Origin: Luzula sylvatica
Lineage: Eukaryota; Streptophyta; Magnoliopsida; Poales; Juncaceae
Direction: 5' to 3'
Length of the DNA: 64,000 bases
Assembly: GCA_946800325.1 (NCBI GenBank)
Contig: OX326961.1
Location: forward strand, 11,840,215-11,904,214
The stretch's first letter is position 1. Each line of letters starts with the position of its first letter. Positions 10,934-21,389 of this stretch are shown in pieces. Made by a program: the position numbers and the translations under genes. Under the pieces are notes generated by a model. That model was not told where the DNA came from. It saw nothing but the letters and a program-made list of their open reading frames with translations, and searched no databases.

Positions 10934-12982
10934 TGTTTCGTATCCGATTCTTTCACATTCCCCAATTACTTTAGCTTTGCTGACCTGAAAAAAGAAGTAA
11001 ATACAAACTAATCAAAAAAATCGAAATCGAAGCAATTAAACGAGTAGGTTGAGATCGAAATTTAGAGATTAATAGAATGAGTTTAGATTGAAACAATGCT
11101 TGAATATCAGTGAAACAATTGAAATTTAGAAAATTAAAAAAATCCAAGAATTAGGACATTTTCTGACTAGTGTGGGAATTTTAGGGTTTAGACATCAAGA
11201 TTTTAGTGAGAAGTATAACTCGATTTATTACCACCTCAAGCTATATTTGATAGAAAAGTAATACATTTTATCAAACAAAATAACACGAGATACATTTCCC
11301 TTTTAAAAGGCATACAAATTCCCATTTGAAAAAAATAAGGGAATAAAAATCAATTGATTCAATTCCAAATGAATTCAAACTGCAATTACTCAAATAGTGA
11401 AACGAAATCCAGCTCTTAGAAATTGGTAGACATACTAACCCCCCTAGATAATCTAATGAAAAGAGGAGTAAATGTCGTAAATAGATGTTCTACCGGTGTC
11501 GAAGAAATTGGGAGTCAGCTAATCATCTAGTAGAATGTAGCTTCGTGGAACCACCTTCTCCGTCTTCTTCTTTACGATAGGGCGAGAACGGTGCAAACGT
11601 GCATTTAACGAACAAAGAAAAAAGGGCGTCAATGGTGGAAAAAATCAGAGATGAGAGGAGGAAGTGGAAAAGAAGCCACAAATAAGAGAGGAGCTCGAAG
11701 TATAAAACTCATATCGAAATAATGGAGAAAGAAGAAAGAAAGAAAGAGGTGACCTATTCGAGAGCCAATACGGGATAGAGAGAGAGGGGGTGGCATTGGT
11801 CACTGGTGTGAAGTGGACGGTGCAACAAAGGGGGATGAGGTGAGATCAACAACCATGTGGCTGATTGTGTGGATGGCCCCAAATATTTACTTCTTTGAAA
11901 AAATCACTTATTTATTTTTATTGGATGTAGTAAACAGCTGTATCCAGAATGGGCCCAAATAAGTAATATTTGGGAGAGCGATACCAAAGCCCTCTCCAAA
12001 TTTACATCAAAAAAAATAATTTCTTGGTTCATCTTCATGTTTCTCTTAATCAATTTTCTATTTCTAGTATTATTAAGTTTTTTTCAAGATCTCTTGACAT
12101 TGTTCCTTACATATCTATAAGATTACATATATATTGTTTTTTTTATTGGTATATATATTAGGAAAAATATACCTGCGCCATTATTTAGAATTATGTATAC
12201 TTGTGTAAAGTTTAATTGAACTTGAATTGAATGTCCCTATCCAGTAGTAAAATACTAAAATCAAACAATCAAAAAATTTGAGAGAAAGGTTAAATTTCAT
12301 TGGTAAAAGATAAATTTTAATGGTCCAAGATTTAACCATCAAAAAGTTTTAAGGACAAATTTGTAATTTCAGTTTCGGATATTTTCGAGTACGAATTCAG
12401 GTTACTTGCGAGACGGATAGTACTTCGTCCGTACCCGACCCGAATCCAAACCGGGTATTTTTTTCGGATAATACTCAATCCGTGGGTATCTTTCGGTTAT
12501 TATCCGTCCCGTTCGAATCGGATATCCACGAATTCTATTATTACCCGATTCGGATATTAATGATACTGGTTTCTGTTTGTTCTACATTTTATGTTTTTTA
12601 TTAGTTATATTTAAGGTGTAGATGGAAGACCAACTCTAATTACCGCCACTTTGTATACATCTCTTTTGTTTTTATTGTATTTTGGTTTTATTCTATTACT
12701 AAAAGTTAATATTTCGTAAATTAAAACTTTTTTCTTTAATATTTTTTGTTTATTACTAATTAATTCAATATTAATATTTTCTTACAATTTAACAAATTAT
12801 CGAAATATCCAACTCAAATATCACCAAAATTCCAGAATACTTATACTTAAGATTTTAGAACAAATTTATGTCATTTTTTCTTAGTCATTGCAAATAGATG
12901 TCAAAATATTTTTGTTGATTTTTTGTTTGCATTTTTGTTGTTGTGGAGGGCATTACATTTATTACATCTCGAAAGTTGGACG
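10934..12982. other. F-box gene upstream region and intergenic sequence
   Basis: No coding exon is seen. The stretch 11500-11830 is less AT-rich and on the minus strand is pyrimidine-rich, so it may hold the F-box gene's distal leader. A GGCCCA motif occurs near 11950. At about 12360-12560 there is a degenerate run of CGGATA/CGGGTA motifs like those inside the hAT element at 17929, probably a decayed relative without clear ends. Confidence 0.4.
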
Positions 12983-13441
12983 CAAGGGTGTTCATTCGGT
13001 CGGTTCGGTTCAAACCGTTAACTTTTTAATCGATTAAAAAACTGAACCGAATAAACCAAACTGTTATTCGATTTATTCGATTGAAGCGAATAAGAAAAAT
13101 ATTATAATTTAAAATAAAAATAAATTAATAAGAAAACTTATATTTTATTTATCAAAAAATATTATAGAATATAATTATATTAATTTATAAGATTATTATA
13201 TCATTTTTTATATTTTTAATATTAATATATTAAAATTATATAAAAAGTGGGACGTTATTCGGTCGGTTCGGATTAATCGGTTTTCAGAACATCAAAACCG
13301 AACAGAATCGAATAAACCGGACAATAACATTTTTTTTAACCGAACCAAACGAACCAAATAAATTGAAAAACCAAACCGATTAAATTGAATTGACCGGTAC
13401 GGTTCAATATCCGAATAAACCGAACCGTTTGAACACCCCTA
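12983..13441. mobile_element. hAT-like non-autonomous element, 459 bp
   Basis: The ends CAAGGGTGTTCA and TGAACACCCCTA are inverted repeats. Both arms are rich in CGGTTCGGTT/AACCGAACC blocks. The flanks GTTGGACG (12975-12982) and GTCGGATA (13442-13449) look like a diverged 8-bp target duplication. Two of the three differences are the C-to-T and G-to-A changes expected from methyl-CpG decay. hAT elements make 8-bp duplications and often begin CAGGG/TAGGG. Confidence 0.6.
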
Positions 13442-13691
13442 GTCGGATATCAGAATAATTCCAACTAGGGAAACCGGGAAAATCAAATTGTGGTGGTCGG
13501 TCCTGATCGTGAGTTTGTATTTTAGAATTTTAAATCATTAGATTTATTTTTGAAACTTGCTATTCTCGTGATAATCATTGAACTTTGTTTTTATCATTAA
13601 ATGCATATACATCAATCAAATTCAAGAATCGCAAGTGTCAAAAAAAATTATATTACATTTCTATCTTAAACATCATCTCTCTCTATAGATT

Positions 13692-13757
13692 GTGTGTGTG
13701 CGCATGCAATCGCGTGCACGCGCATTACGCGCATGCAATCGCGTGCACGCGCATGCA
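13692..13757. repeat. Alternating purine-pyrimidine, CpG-rich tandem repeat
   Basis: A TG run passes into a 29-bp unit present twice (13700-13728 and from 13729), made of GCGCATGCAAT and CGCGTGCACGCGC. Nearly every step alternates purine and pyrimidine and many are CpG or TpG, the composition that favours Z-DNA. The sub-blocks are self-complementary. Confidence 0.7.
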
Positions 13758-14372
13758 ATTTTCCAATCAAGAATTAATCATAAACCACAAATTAGTCGAA
13801 AATTTGTGACAATTTCATACGATAACTCCAATGCAATGCAAATAGAGCTGGCAAAGATGATTTGAACCCAAATAACTGACTAGAGTAACTTGAAGTCTCG
13901 TCCGACCTGGCCGAATGTAATTTCAACAAAACAAACAACATGAGTTGGACCAACCGGAGACTAAATAATTATACAAGAATATAAATATAAATACTAAAAG
14001 ATCAAATATTCAATAAACAAGTAAGAACAATTAAAGTCACAAGATCTAATAGATGAGTCATATGAACACGGTGACATCAATCATAATTAGCGGTGCAAAA
14101 GTAAATGAAAAATAAAGAATTTGGGTTAATTATAAATTTGCAAGCCCTGCTTTCTACTTTCTAGCCATCCATGACTCTTTTTTCTAGATTCTATATCCAA
14201 ACTGGATTTCAAATTCAGTTTATGTGAGAATCCGAAATCCGGGATAACTACAGAGATTTAGTTAGAATAGCTTCCGCTTTGTAACTCCAAGCCCATCGTT
14301 CCGGACCAGGCTAACCCACTCAGACTCAAACCCTTCTCTTTCTCTTTCTCTCTATTTCTTTGATTTCTGACA

Positions 14373-16056
14373 ATGGCATCGCCGGATCTGCTCTTCGGCC
14401 TTCGCAACAACTTCTATCTTGGCGCCTACCAAGCTGCAATCAACAACAGCGAGATCTCCGGTCTCTCGCCTGACGACGCAATCGAGCGCGATTCCCTCGT
14501 CTATCGCTCCTACATCGCTCTTGGATCCTATCAGGTACGTTCTGTTTATCATATTTGATTATTTGTCTTGCCCTTGTCCGATCTTAGTCGCTTGTTGTGG
14601 TTGATCGTGGTTATATGTATAGATCCAGCTGTGTTCATGCTTGGATCTGTCCAACTGGATACAATTACGACGTTTTCAGTATGCTACATTACTGATGCCA
14701 CATCTACCAGATCTCTTGAAACAATATTTTCTCAGATCTATTGAAAGATCGGATCTTCTGTCCATTTTCCATTCTCCTTTTTTCTGTGATCTAGATTGTG
14801 ATTCTTGATCCAATGAAAACTCATATCAATGTGTTAGATCCGTGATAAATCCGTCGCATTAAAATGATTTTTGTTTGGTACAATTGATTCAGCTTGTGAT
14901 CAATGAGATCGACTCTTCTGCACCAACTGCACTCCAGGCTGTTAAACTACTCGCCATCTATCTCTCTGGCCCTCAAAACAAGGTACATTTTTCTTTTCTA
15001 TAATTCAATCAATTAATTACTCAATTCGTTTGCTCAATTGTTCGATCTTATCTTTGTAAAATTCAAAGGAAAGTGTAATTTCGAGTCTGAAAGAGCTGTT
15101 AGACGATGCAGCCATAGGGAGCAACCCGACTCTGAGACTCATTGCTGGGATCGTATTCCTGCACGAAGAAAACTACAGCGAGGCTCTTAAACACACTCAC
15201 TCTGGTGGCACCATGGAACTGTAAGATTGTTTTTGCACAAAAGCCCCTCTATCATCTCAAATTACAAAAAGACCCTACTTATTTGTGTCTTTTTTTTATT
15301 GTAGGCATGCATTGAATGTGCAGATATATATCAAAATGAATAGATCTGATCATGCTGAGAAACAGCTAAAAATAATGCAACAAGTGGAGGAAGATCATAC
15401 TCTCACTCAACTCGCGAATGCTTGGGTTGACTTGGCCGTGGTAATTTATAAAAAGCACCCTATATTTTCCTAATATTGAAATAGAGGGACTACAACTAAA
15501 CTTTATATGATTATGTGATATAATAGGGTGGAGCGAAAATACAAGAGGCATCTTTGATATTCCAAGATTTCTCAGAGAAATATCCAATGACTTGTCTCGT
15601 TTTGAACGGAAAAGCTGTGTGCTGTATGCACATGGGCCACTTTGACGAAGCCGAGTCTTTATTAATCGAAGCCCTTAACAAGGTAATTACTTTTCACTAC
15701 TTGTCATTTTACCAAAAAGCCCCTCTATCCTCTCATATTTGCAGAAAACTTGACCATGGATAATTTATTTTATTTTATATTATAGGATGCGAAGGATGCG
15801 GAAACTTTGGCTAACCTCGTCGTGTGCAGTCTTCATATTGGAAAATCCACTGCTCGTTTCGTCAAGTAATTATTTTTTATCACTTATATGATTATATCTA
15901 ATGCAATTTATTAATTCTTTAATTTTCTTTTATGAATTTATTTTTGTGATTTTTTGCAGCCAATTGAAGTTGTCTCATCCTGAGCACATGCTAGTTAAGC
16001 GCATGAACTCTGCCGACGAGGCCTTCGAGAGAGCCACCGTCCAGAGCGCTGCTTGA
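14373..16056 (+). CDS. Coatomer subunit epsilon (COPI), 7 exons, 290 aa
   Basis: Exons are 14373-14534, 14893-14982, 15069-15220, 15305-15440, 15527-15682, 15786-15865 and 15960-16056. All are GT-AG and the frame closes at 290 codons plus TGA, the usual length of plant epsilon-COP. The protein starts MASPDLLFGLRNNFYLGAYQ and has the all-helical TPR-like repeats of the family (for example LVLNGKAVCCMHMGHFDEAE, AETLANLVVCSLHIGK). It ends with NQLKLSHPEHMLVKRM. Epsilon-COP binds alpha-COP in the cage layer of COPI vesicles and serves Golgi-to-ER and intra-Golgi retrograde transport. A CT-rich leader (about 14332-14372) precedes the ATG. Exons 5-7 and the 3' flank have a damaged copy at 38.8-41.0 kb. 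Confidence 0.95.
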
Positions 16057-16987
16057 TTAATTCAAAGTTTAATTTCTTAAAAACTGAGGGTGTTCCTTGC
16101 AATTTCTTGTTTTTTTTTTTTAAATACTACAGATATGTGTAGGGGTTCCTTTCGAGTACTCTTCGTGTTTGCTTTGGGTAATTAAATATTATTCGAAAAT
16201 GCGTACTGGTTTTTTTATTATGTTTTAAAGAGTGTTTTTTTAATATGTGATTAGAATAATCTAGAGTATTTAGCAATTTGATGAGACAGATGCATGATGT
16301 GCTTCTCATATGACTTATTTTGTTATATTACGTATGTACTATTTATTTATATTAATATGTCTAATATATGTCAAATAATATGTAATATGTAAGATAACAT
16401 TATAAGGAAATAACAATATGAGGTAAAAATATGTGATGATGTGTTGGACGTGGCTATATACATCAAATATGCATGTAATCATGCCAAACTAATGATTTAT
16501 CTGCCGTATCAAATGTTGAAATGTATGAAATAATGTGAAATATGACGGAGGAAATGGAGAGTTCCTGAGGTCTCATGCCACGCAACAACACTCGTATATA
16601 ATATTCAAAAATCTCTCACAGTGACACACCATCGACTGCTTTCGCAAAAAACTCATATAACCAAAACATACTTATATTTAAAACGAAAATAAAAAATAAA
16701 AAAAATAACAATAACCCATATCATCAACTATTTATGGGTAAATTATACACAACATGCTCTCGCAGTAGAATATTAATCATACGCTGGATATTGTATGCAC
16801 ACTATAAAATTAGTTTTACTTAATTCAATCCACACCTTACACCTCATCGTTCTGCTGTCAATGCTCTCGCAACTTTTTATAACTTTTTTTTGGAATCCAT
16901 ATTTTCCTGCTAACCTTAATATTCGGAATTAGTATTTTCTTTTATTCTTGCTTTTCACAAAATAGTTATTTTCAGTTTTTTATTTGT
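16057..16987. other. 3' flank of coatomer epsilon; source of a distal duplication
   Basis: The 3' UTR and intergenic sequence up to about 16580 is repeated, with small indels, at 39310-39428 plus 40631-41045. The match ends close to GGAGAGTTCCTGAGGT. From 16580 to 16987 the sequence is AT-rich without recognised features. Confidence 0.6.
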
Positions 16988-17009
16988 GTTAATTAGGTTT
17001 GTTGTCAAT

Positions 17010-17156
17010 GGTCACATTGTCTAGTTGGTTGAATGTTTGACACAGTAAAATAACATGTTGTTGAGGTTATGAGTTCGTATCTCATCGGCATCATATGAAT
17101 AAATATAGATACTAGTAGCAACAAGCGACCGTTTGTTGGGTACCATTCAAAAAAAA
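17010..17156 (+). mobile_element. tRNA-derived SINE with about 22-bp target duplication (copy 1)
   Basis: A box A-like TGTCTAGTTGGTTGA and a box B-like GAGTTCGTATCTC are spaced as in a polymerase III promoter, and the 3' end is an A run. The flanks 16988-17009 and 17157-17178 are the same 22 bases except for two C/T differences, which is the direct repeat expected from LINE-assisted insertion. The length (147 bp) and layout match copy 2 at 17736. Confidence 0.8.
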
Positions 17157-17289
17157 GTTAATTAGGTTTGCTGTTAATTAATGTCTTAATTAATTATAAT
17201 TCATAGTATTATCCTGTTTTGGTTGTACTCTTTGGAGATTTTTTTGTGGAAACAGACATTTATATGTTAATTAATAATTATGTTGTTGG

Positions 17290-17630
17290 TCTTGATTCTT
17301 TTTTTTTAGATATTACAAAATTTATGTTTTGTATAAAGTTTTATTTTTAATTTCAAATTAATTTATTTTCACTGTTCCATATATGGACGACTTCATTTTT
17401 TTTTTCAGGTTACTGGAATGATGATGCATTTAGATGTTTTGTTCTTTTTAAATTCTTTCGTAATGTTATTTGTTAATTCCAATAAAATGAAGATGTTTGT
17501 GTTAATTCATCACAATTTTGAAAAATTCATGTTAATTGGAGTATATCTTCATATTATGTATTGTAATTATTAATTATTAATTGATGATAACAAAATGTAA
17601 ATTTGTCATTGTAACTATTAGACTAGAATA
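17290..17630. repeat. Dispersed repeat, inverted copy at 52310-52610
   Basis: By eye, the stretch containing ATGGACGACTTCATTTTT, CCAATAAAATGAAGATGTTTG and AATTTGTCATTGTAACTATT is found in reverse complement at 52310-52610. No terminal repeats were recognised and the element type is unknown. Confidence 0.6.
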
Positions 17631-17735
17631 TCCATTCACACATATATATTTGTACATGATGTTAATCGAACTATTTGTTAATCGGCCTAGAAATAATATT
17701 CACATAGATTGTAAGCATGATTAACATAGATTGTC

Positions 17736-17879
17736 GTCAATGGGTCCATAGCCTAGTTGATTGAGTGTGAAACACAAAAAATCATATGTTGTGATAGATT
17801 GTGGGTTCGATCTCAATTAACATTAAAAAAATTAAATATCAGTAACGAAATCGATAGACTCGTACTGTTAAAAAAAAAA
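17736..17879 (+). mobile_element. tRNA-derived SINE (copy 2 of the same family)
   Basis: It has box A-like TAGCCTAGTTGATTGAGTG and box B-like GTGGGTTCGATCTCA, then a TATCAGTAACGAAAT-type body shared with copy 1 and an A10 tail. The flanks ACATAGATTGTC (17724-17735) and ACATACCTTGTC (17880-17891) match at 10 of 12 positions. It is 144 bp long, against 147 bp for copy 1. Confidence 0.75.
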
Positions 17880-17928
17880 ACATACCTTGTCACTTCATGC
17901 ACTCACCCTAAATCTGTGTCCATGCGCC

Positions 17929-18476
17929 TAGGGGTGTCAACGGTTCGGATAGTGGTCATACCAGATCCATATCCATATTGTCGGATCCGGATACGGTTCG
18001 GATAATAAACGGATACGGATACGGTTCGGATATTGTCGGATACGGATACGGATACGGTTCTGTTTCGGATATTAAAACGGATACTATGTTATCATAACGT
18101 AACTTACTTTTTAGCTATAAATATATATAATTTGTGACATGAACGATAAATATGATTATATTTAAACATAATTTTACGATTGTGAGTTAAATCACTTACA
18201 AATCATTAATTTGTATATGATTTTTCAACTAATATCAAATATAATACATAAAATAATATATAATATGAGTATCCGGATCCTAAAAATATCCGGATCCGGA
18301 ACACGGATCCGGTTCCCGCACCAAAACCGAATATCGAATCCAGTTCCGGATCTTAAAATTAACAATCAGATCCATATCCGGATCCACTCGGATTCGGATA
18401 TTTTTTTCGAATCCGGATATTTTTTCGGATACGGTTCGGGTCGGTTCGGGCAATATCCACACCATTGACATCCCTA
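17929..18476. mobile_element. hAT-like non-autonomous element with perfect 8-bp target duplication, 548 bp
   Basis: It begins TAGGGGTGTCAACGG and ends CCATTGACATCCCTA. CATGCGCC flanks both sides exactly (17921-17928 and 18477-18484). The body is full of GGATACGG/ATCCGGAT motifs on both arms. There is no transposase. The clean target duplication suggests a fairly recent insertion. Confidence 0.85.
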
Positions 18477-18484
18477 CATGCGCC

Positions 18485-19322
18485 TCAAGATATGTGCCAA
18501 CAACATCCATAGGACCATAACTCCCACCTTTCTCTCTCTCTACTACTTTCTGCTTAAGTCTCCCCTCCGTTTGGAAGACAGATAAGTCGGTGATAACTTT
18601 TCTTTTTTGAGGAACAAGGAGTTACTCCTAATTATTCCTTCGTTTTAAATTGATGTTCGGGAGGATGATAGAAATTAAATAAGGTACTATGATAAAATAT
18701 GCAAGTAACTTTAATCTATATGTTAATCAATATGTAATAATTATATATTACAAACAACTTAAAATGAAACTAAATTGTTTTATCACTGAAACAAGATTTA
18801 ATTTAAATAATATCATATAGAGATGTTAAATTAAGGAAATGACATATATTAATTAAACTAAATTAAATAAAGAATGATGATATATTAAAAATGAATTAGT
18901 GGAAACTTCAAACCTTGCATTCTCTATTGCAAAAATATTCAGAATTACACAAAAATATTCTGCAAACAACAAAGATCTAGAAAACAAAGAATTTTTTTTT
19001 TGTTTTTGAGAAATTAGAAAACAAAGAACTAAAAGAATTAAAAAAAAATGCTAAGAGATGGGAAAAAAATGAGAACTATGCTTATTGATGAGGATAACTA
19101 AACTATAGAAATTGAGAATTTGAGATAACAGATTGAATTGAAGCCAATGTCTTCCTGTCCTTGATAGATAGTACATTTGAACTTGGTTACCAATTCATCA
19201 CCGATGAGAAGGGAGTTCTCAACATCATTACTCAAATGCACTCACATTCCCTCCCACACATTGTAACAAATTAACAACAGAGCACTCAAACACACTCACA
19301 TAAACAAGGTCGCACTCGCACA

Positions 19323-19360
<38 letters not shown>

Positions 19361-19809
19361 ACACACTTGAAGCAAACATATACGATTGAGATCTCAAATC
19401 GTAGAGAAATCATTGGAGAAGAAGATGATACCGTTTTTTTTAGAAGGACGAAAATGGTGAACCAAATGTAAGAATAGAGTGAAATATTGGTGAGAAAACA
19501 ATGATGATGGTATTGGGAGAGAGATGAAGTTTATAAAAAAAAACAAGTGAACTAATACATGGAAATTGAAAGTAAGGGCTTTTTCGTCAATACCATCAGG
19601 GATAACTCATTTGTAACTTTATCACCAGTCCGACTGGTTATAACTTTCTTATCACTTTTTCCAGCTATCCTCTTTTATCCCAGCTTTTTTTCTTTTTGTT
19701 TGGCAAAGATTAGAGGGATAAAATCGGTTATCCCTACTTAATCCGACTGCCAAACATGATAGTGTACAAAAAAGGAATTTGTGAAGTAGATTTTATCTGA
19801 AGCCATATA
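18485..19809. other. Intergenic with a CA microsatellite
   Basis: No gene is supported. A (CA)n run is at about 19323-19354. At about 19580-19760, AAGGGCTTTTTCGTCA and later GGTTATCCCTACTTAATCCG suggest an old transposon fragment, but the ends were not resolved. Confidence 0.45.
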
Positions 19810-20095
19810 TTGTACTCCTCTATTTTCCCACACCACCCTCTATATCTCTAATTAATGGTTAATTATCATGATTATTAACAAAAATACACTCCATTAACAG
19901 CTAATTAATATATAATTAAAATACATATACATTGAAAATTATTATTTAATATTAATTAACTGTTAATCGGATGTACTTTTGTTAATGATCATGATAATTA
20001 ATCATCAATTAATAGTTAATTGATGATATAGTTAATTGATGATATAGAAGTTGTTGTGGCAAAATGAGAGGGTATGATATAATTATCCATTTTAT
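19810..20095. mobile_element. AT-rich inverted-repeat MITE
   Basis: The left arm (about 19810-19870, CTCTATTTTCCCACACCAC then CTAATTAATGGTTAATTATC) pairs with the right arm (about 19990-20095, TAATTATCATG-type blocks then GTTGTGGCAAAATGAGAGGG). The same arm pattern recurs at 37340-37585 and in part at 50720-50830. Exact ends and target duplication are uncertain. Confidence 0.5.
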
Positions 20096-20431
20096 ATGGT
20101 ATGTGAATGCGTTACCGTGATACATGAATATAAATATTTTGGAACATGCTGCTGTTTTAGTATTGATTTTTGTGTTTTTTTTGGAAACTTTTTGTTATTC
20201 GCTATAACAAATAGTTTGGTATTTCCATTCAATTTCTAATAATATAACTCTCATTAAATTTGTATAGGGTCTTTTGACATATGGAAATAATGTGTATATT
20301 TTTATGTATGTCATGTAGTATGCAGAACGATGTCTTGTGTATGTCATGTAGTATCATCGTGTTTATTTTTACTGAAAAAGATTTATCATACAACTTCAAT
20401 AAAAAATTTATCATTGTTCATAAAAAAAATG

Positions 20432-20467
20432 AACAATACCGCAACGAAGCGCGGGAATTTTTCTAGT
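20432..20467 (+). mobile_element. Helitron-like 3' terminus
   Basis: CCGCAACGAAGCGCGGG forms a short hairpin, followed after a few T bases by CTAG (20463-20466) and a T. A 3' hairpin, then CTRR, then insertion before T is the known Helitron end. The 5' TC end was not located, so the element length is unknown. Confidence 0.5.
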
Positions 20468-20621
20468 ATAACTAAAATTGAGTAGCAATGGAGCCAAATG
20501 AAGTCAAGTCTGCACATAAAATGAAGTGAAGATGAAGTTGAAATGATAAGAGAAATGAATGGTTTGATAGTGAATTTCTTATCAGGTGAGTGTAATAAAG
20601 ATATGAGAAATTATATTATTT

Positions 20622-20837
20622 CCCACTAAAGTGGGATAAACATCATCGATGACATTATCACGGGTGTGTTAATCGGTTCGTATTTATCATAATCTTAATT
20701 AAAATTAACTTTTAATTTCTCTATTTGTTAATTGGTTTGTACCTGTCATATAATTAAAATTAATTTTCTAACCCGATTAACCACTAGTCCAATGAATTCG
20801 CTAAGATCATCAATGACTTTTATCCCACTTTTGTGGG
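20622..20837. mobile_element. Short inverted-repeat element (MITE), 216 bp
   Basis: It starts CCCACTAAAGTGGGATAAAC and ends GACTTTTATCCCACTTTTGTGGG in segments that are reverse complements of each other. The sub-arms CATCATCGATGACATTATC and GATCATCAATGAC extend the pairing. A target duplication was not clear. Confidence 0.55.
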
Positions 20838-20929
20838 TTTTGTAGGGCTCAATATATGAGCTCTAAAGATATTTGCCATACAAGAAGAGTACAAAATATA
20901 AAAAATATTGATTCAACATTAAAGTATAG

Positions 20930-21345
20930 TAGAAGGGACTTCTCGCTTCGTTTCGGTGTATACAATTTATAAAAAAGTTAACATATAATTTTTATCTTTC
21001 TTATTGCACTTGAAGTTTTGTATAAAAATGCTTAATTTTTTTTGGCAATAACTAACGCGGAGACGTTATTTTTATCATTTTGTAAGAAACGTATGGGTAA
21101 TATTTTTACAACGTACAATCACTTCAACATGAAAAAACACAATGAAAGAACAAAAGAACATTAATATATACTTGAAGATAATTTAAGTAATTATATTTTT
21201 ATTTTCTCATATATGCATGCTTATTTTGATTTTATAAAGGAATATGCAAATATCTCGCAAACAAAAATGTTTCTAAATCAAAATTGCTATTAAATCATTG
21301 TTCACTAATTACTTGAATGGATATCACAAATATTTCTATATATCA
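20930..21345. repeat. Dispersed repeat family X, copy 1 (others at 38230-38545 and 53250-53610)
   Basis: The blocks GGCAATAACTAACGCGGAGA, ATCATTTTGTAAGAAACG and TTTCTAAATCAAAATTGC occur in the same order at three places in the window. Copies 1 and 3 also share the upstream GACTTCTCGCTT...CGGTGTATA segment. No coding capacity or terminal repeat is visible. Confidence 0.65.
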
Positions 21346-21389
21346 CAAATAATTTATTCAAGGCTCTTTACATTATTTTTTTATTTCTA

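Noticed and set aside
17010..17156. Possible tRNA gene
   Set aside because: Box A and B motifs are present, but no complete cloverleaf can be drawn and an A tail and target duplications are present. It is a SINE.
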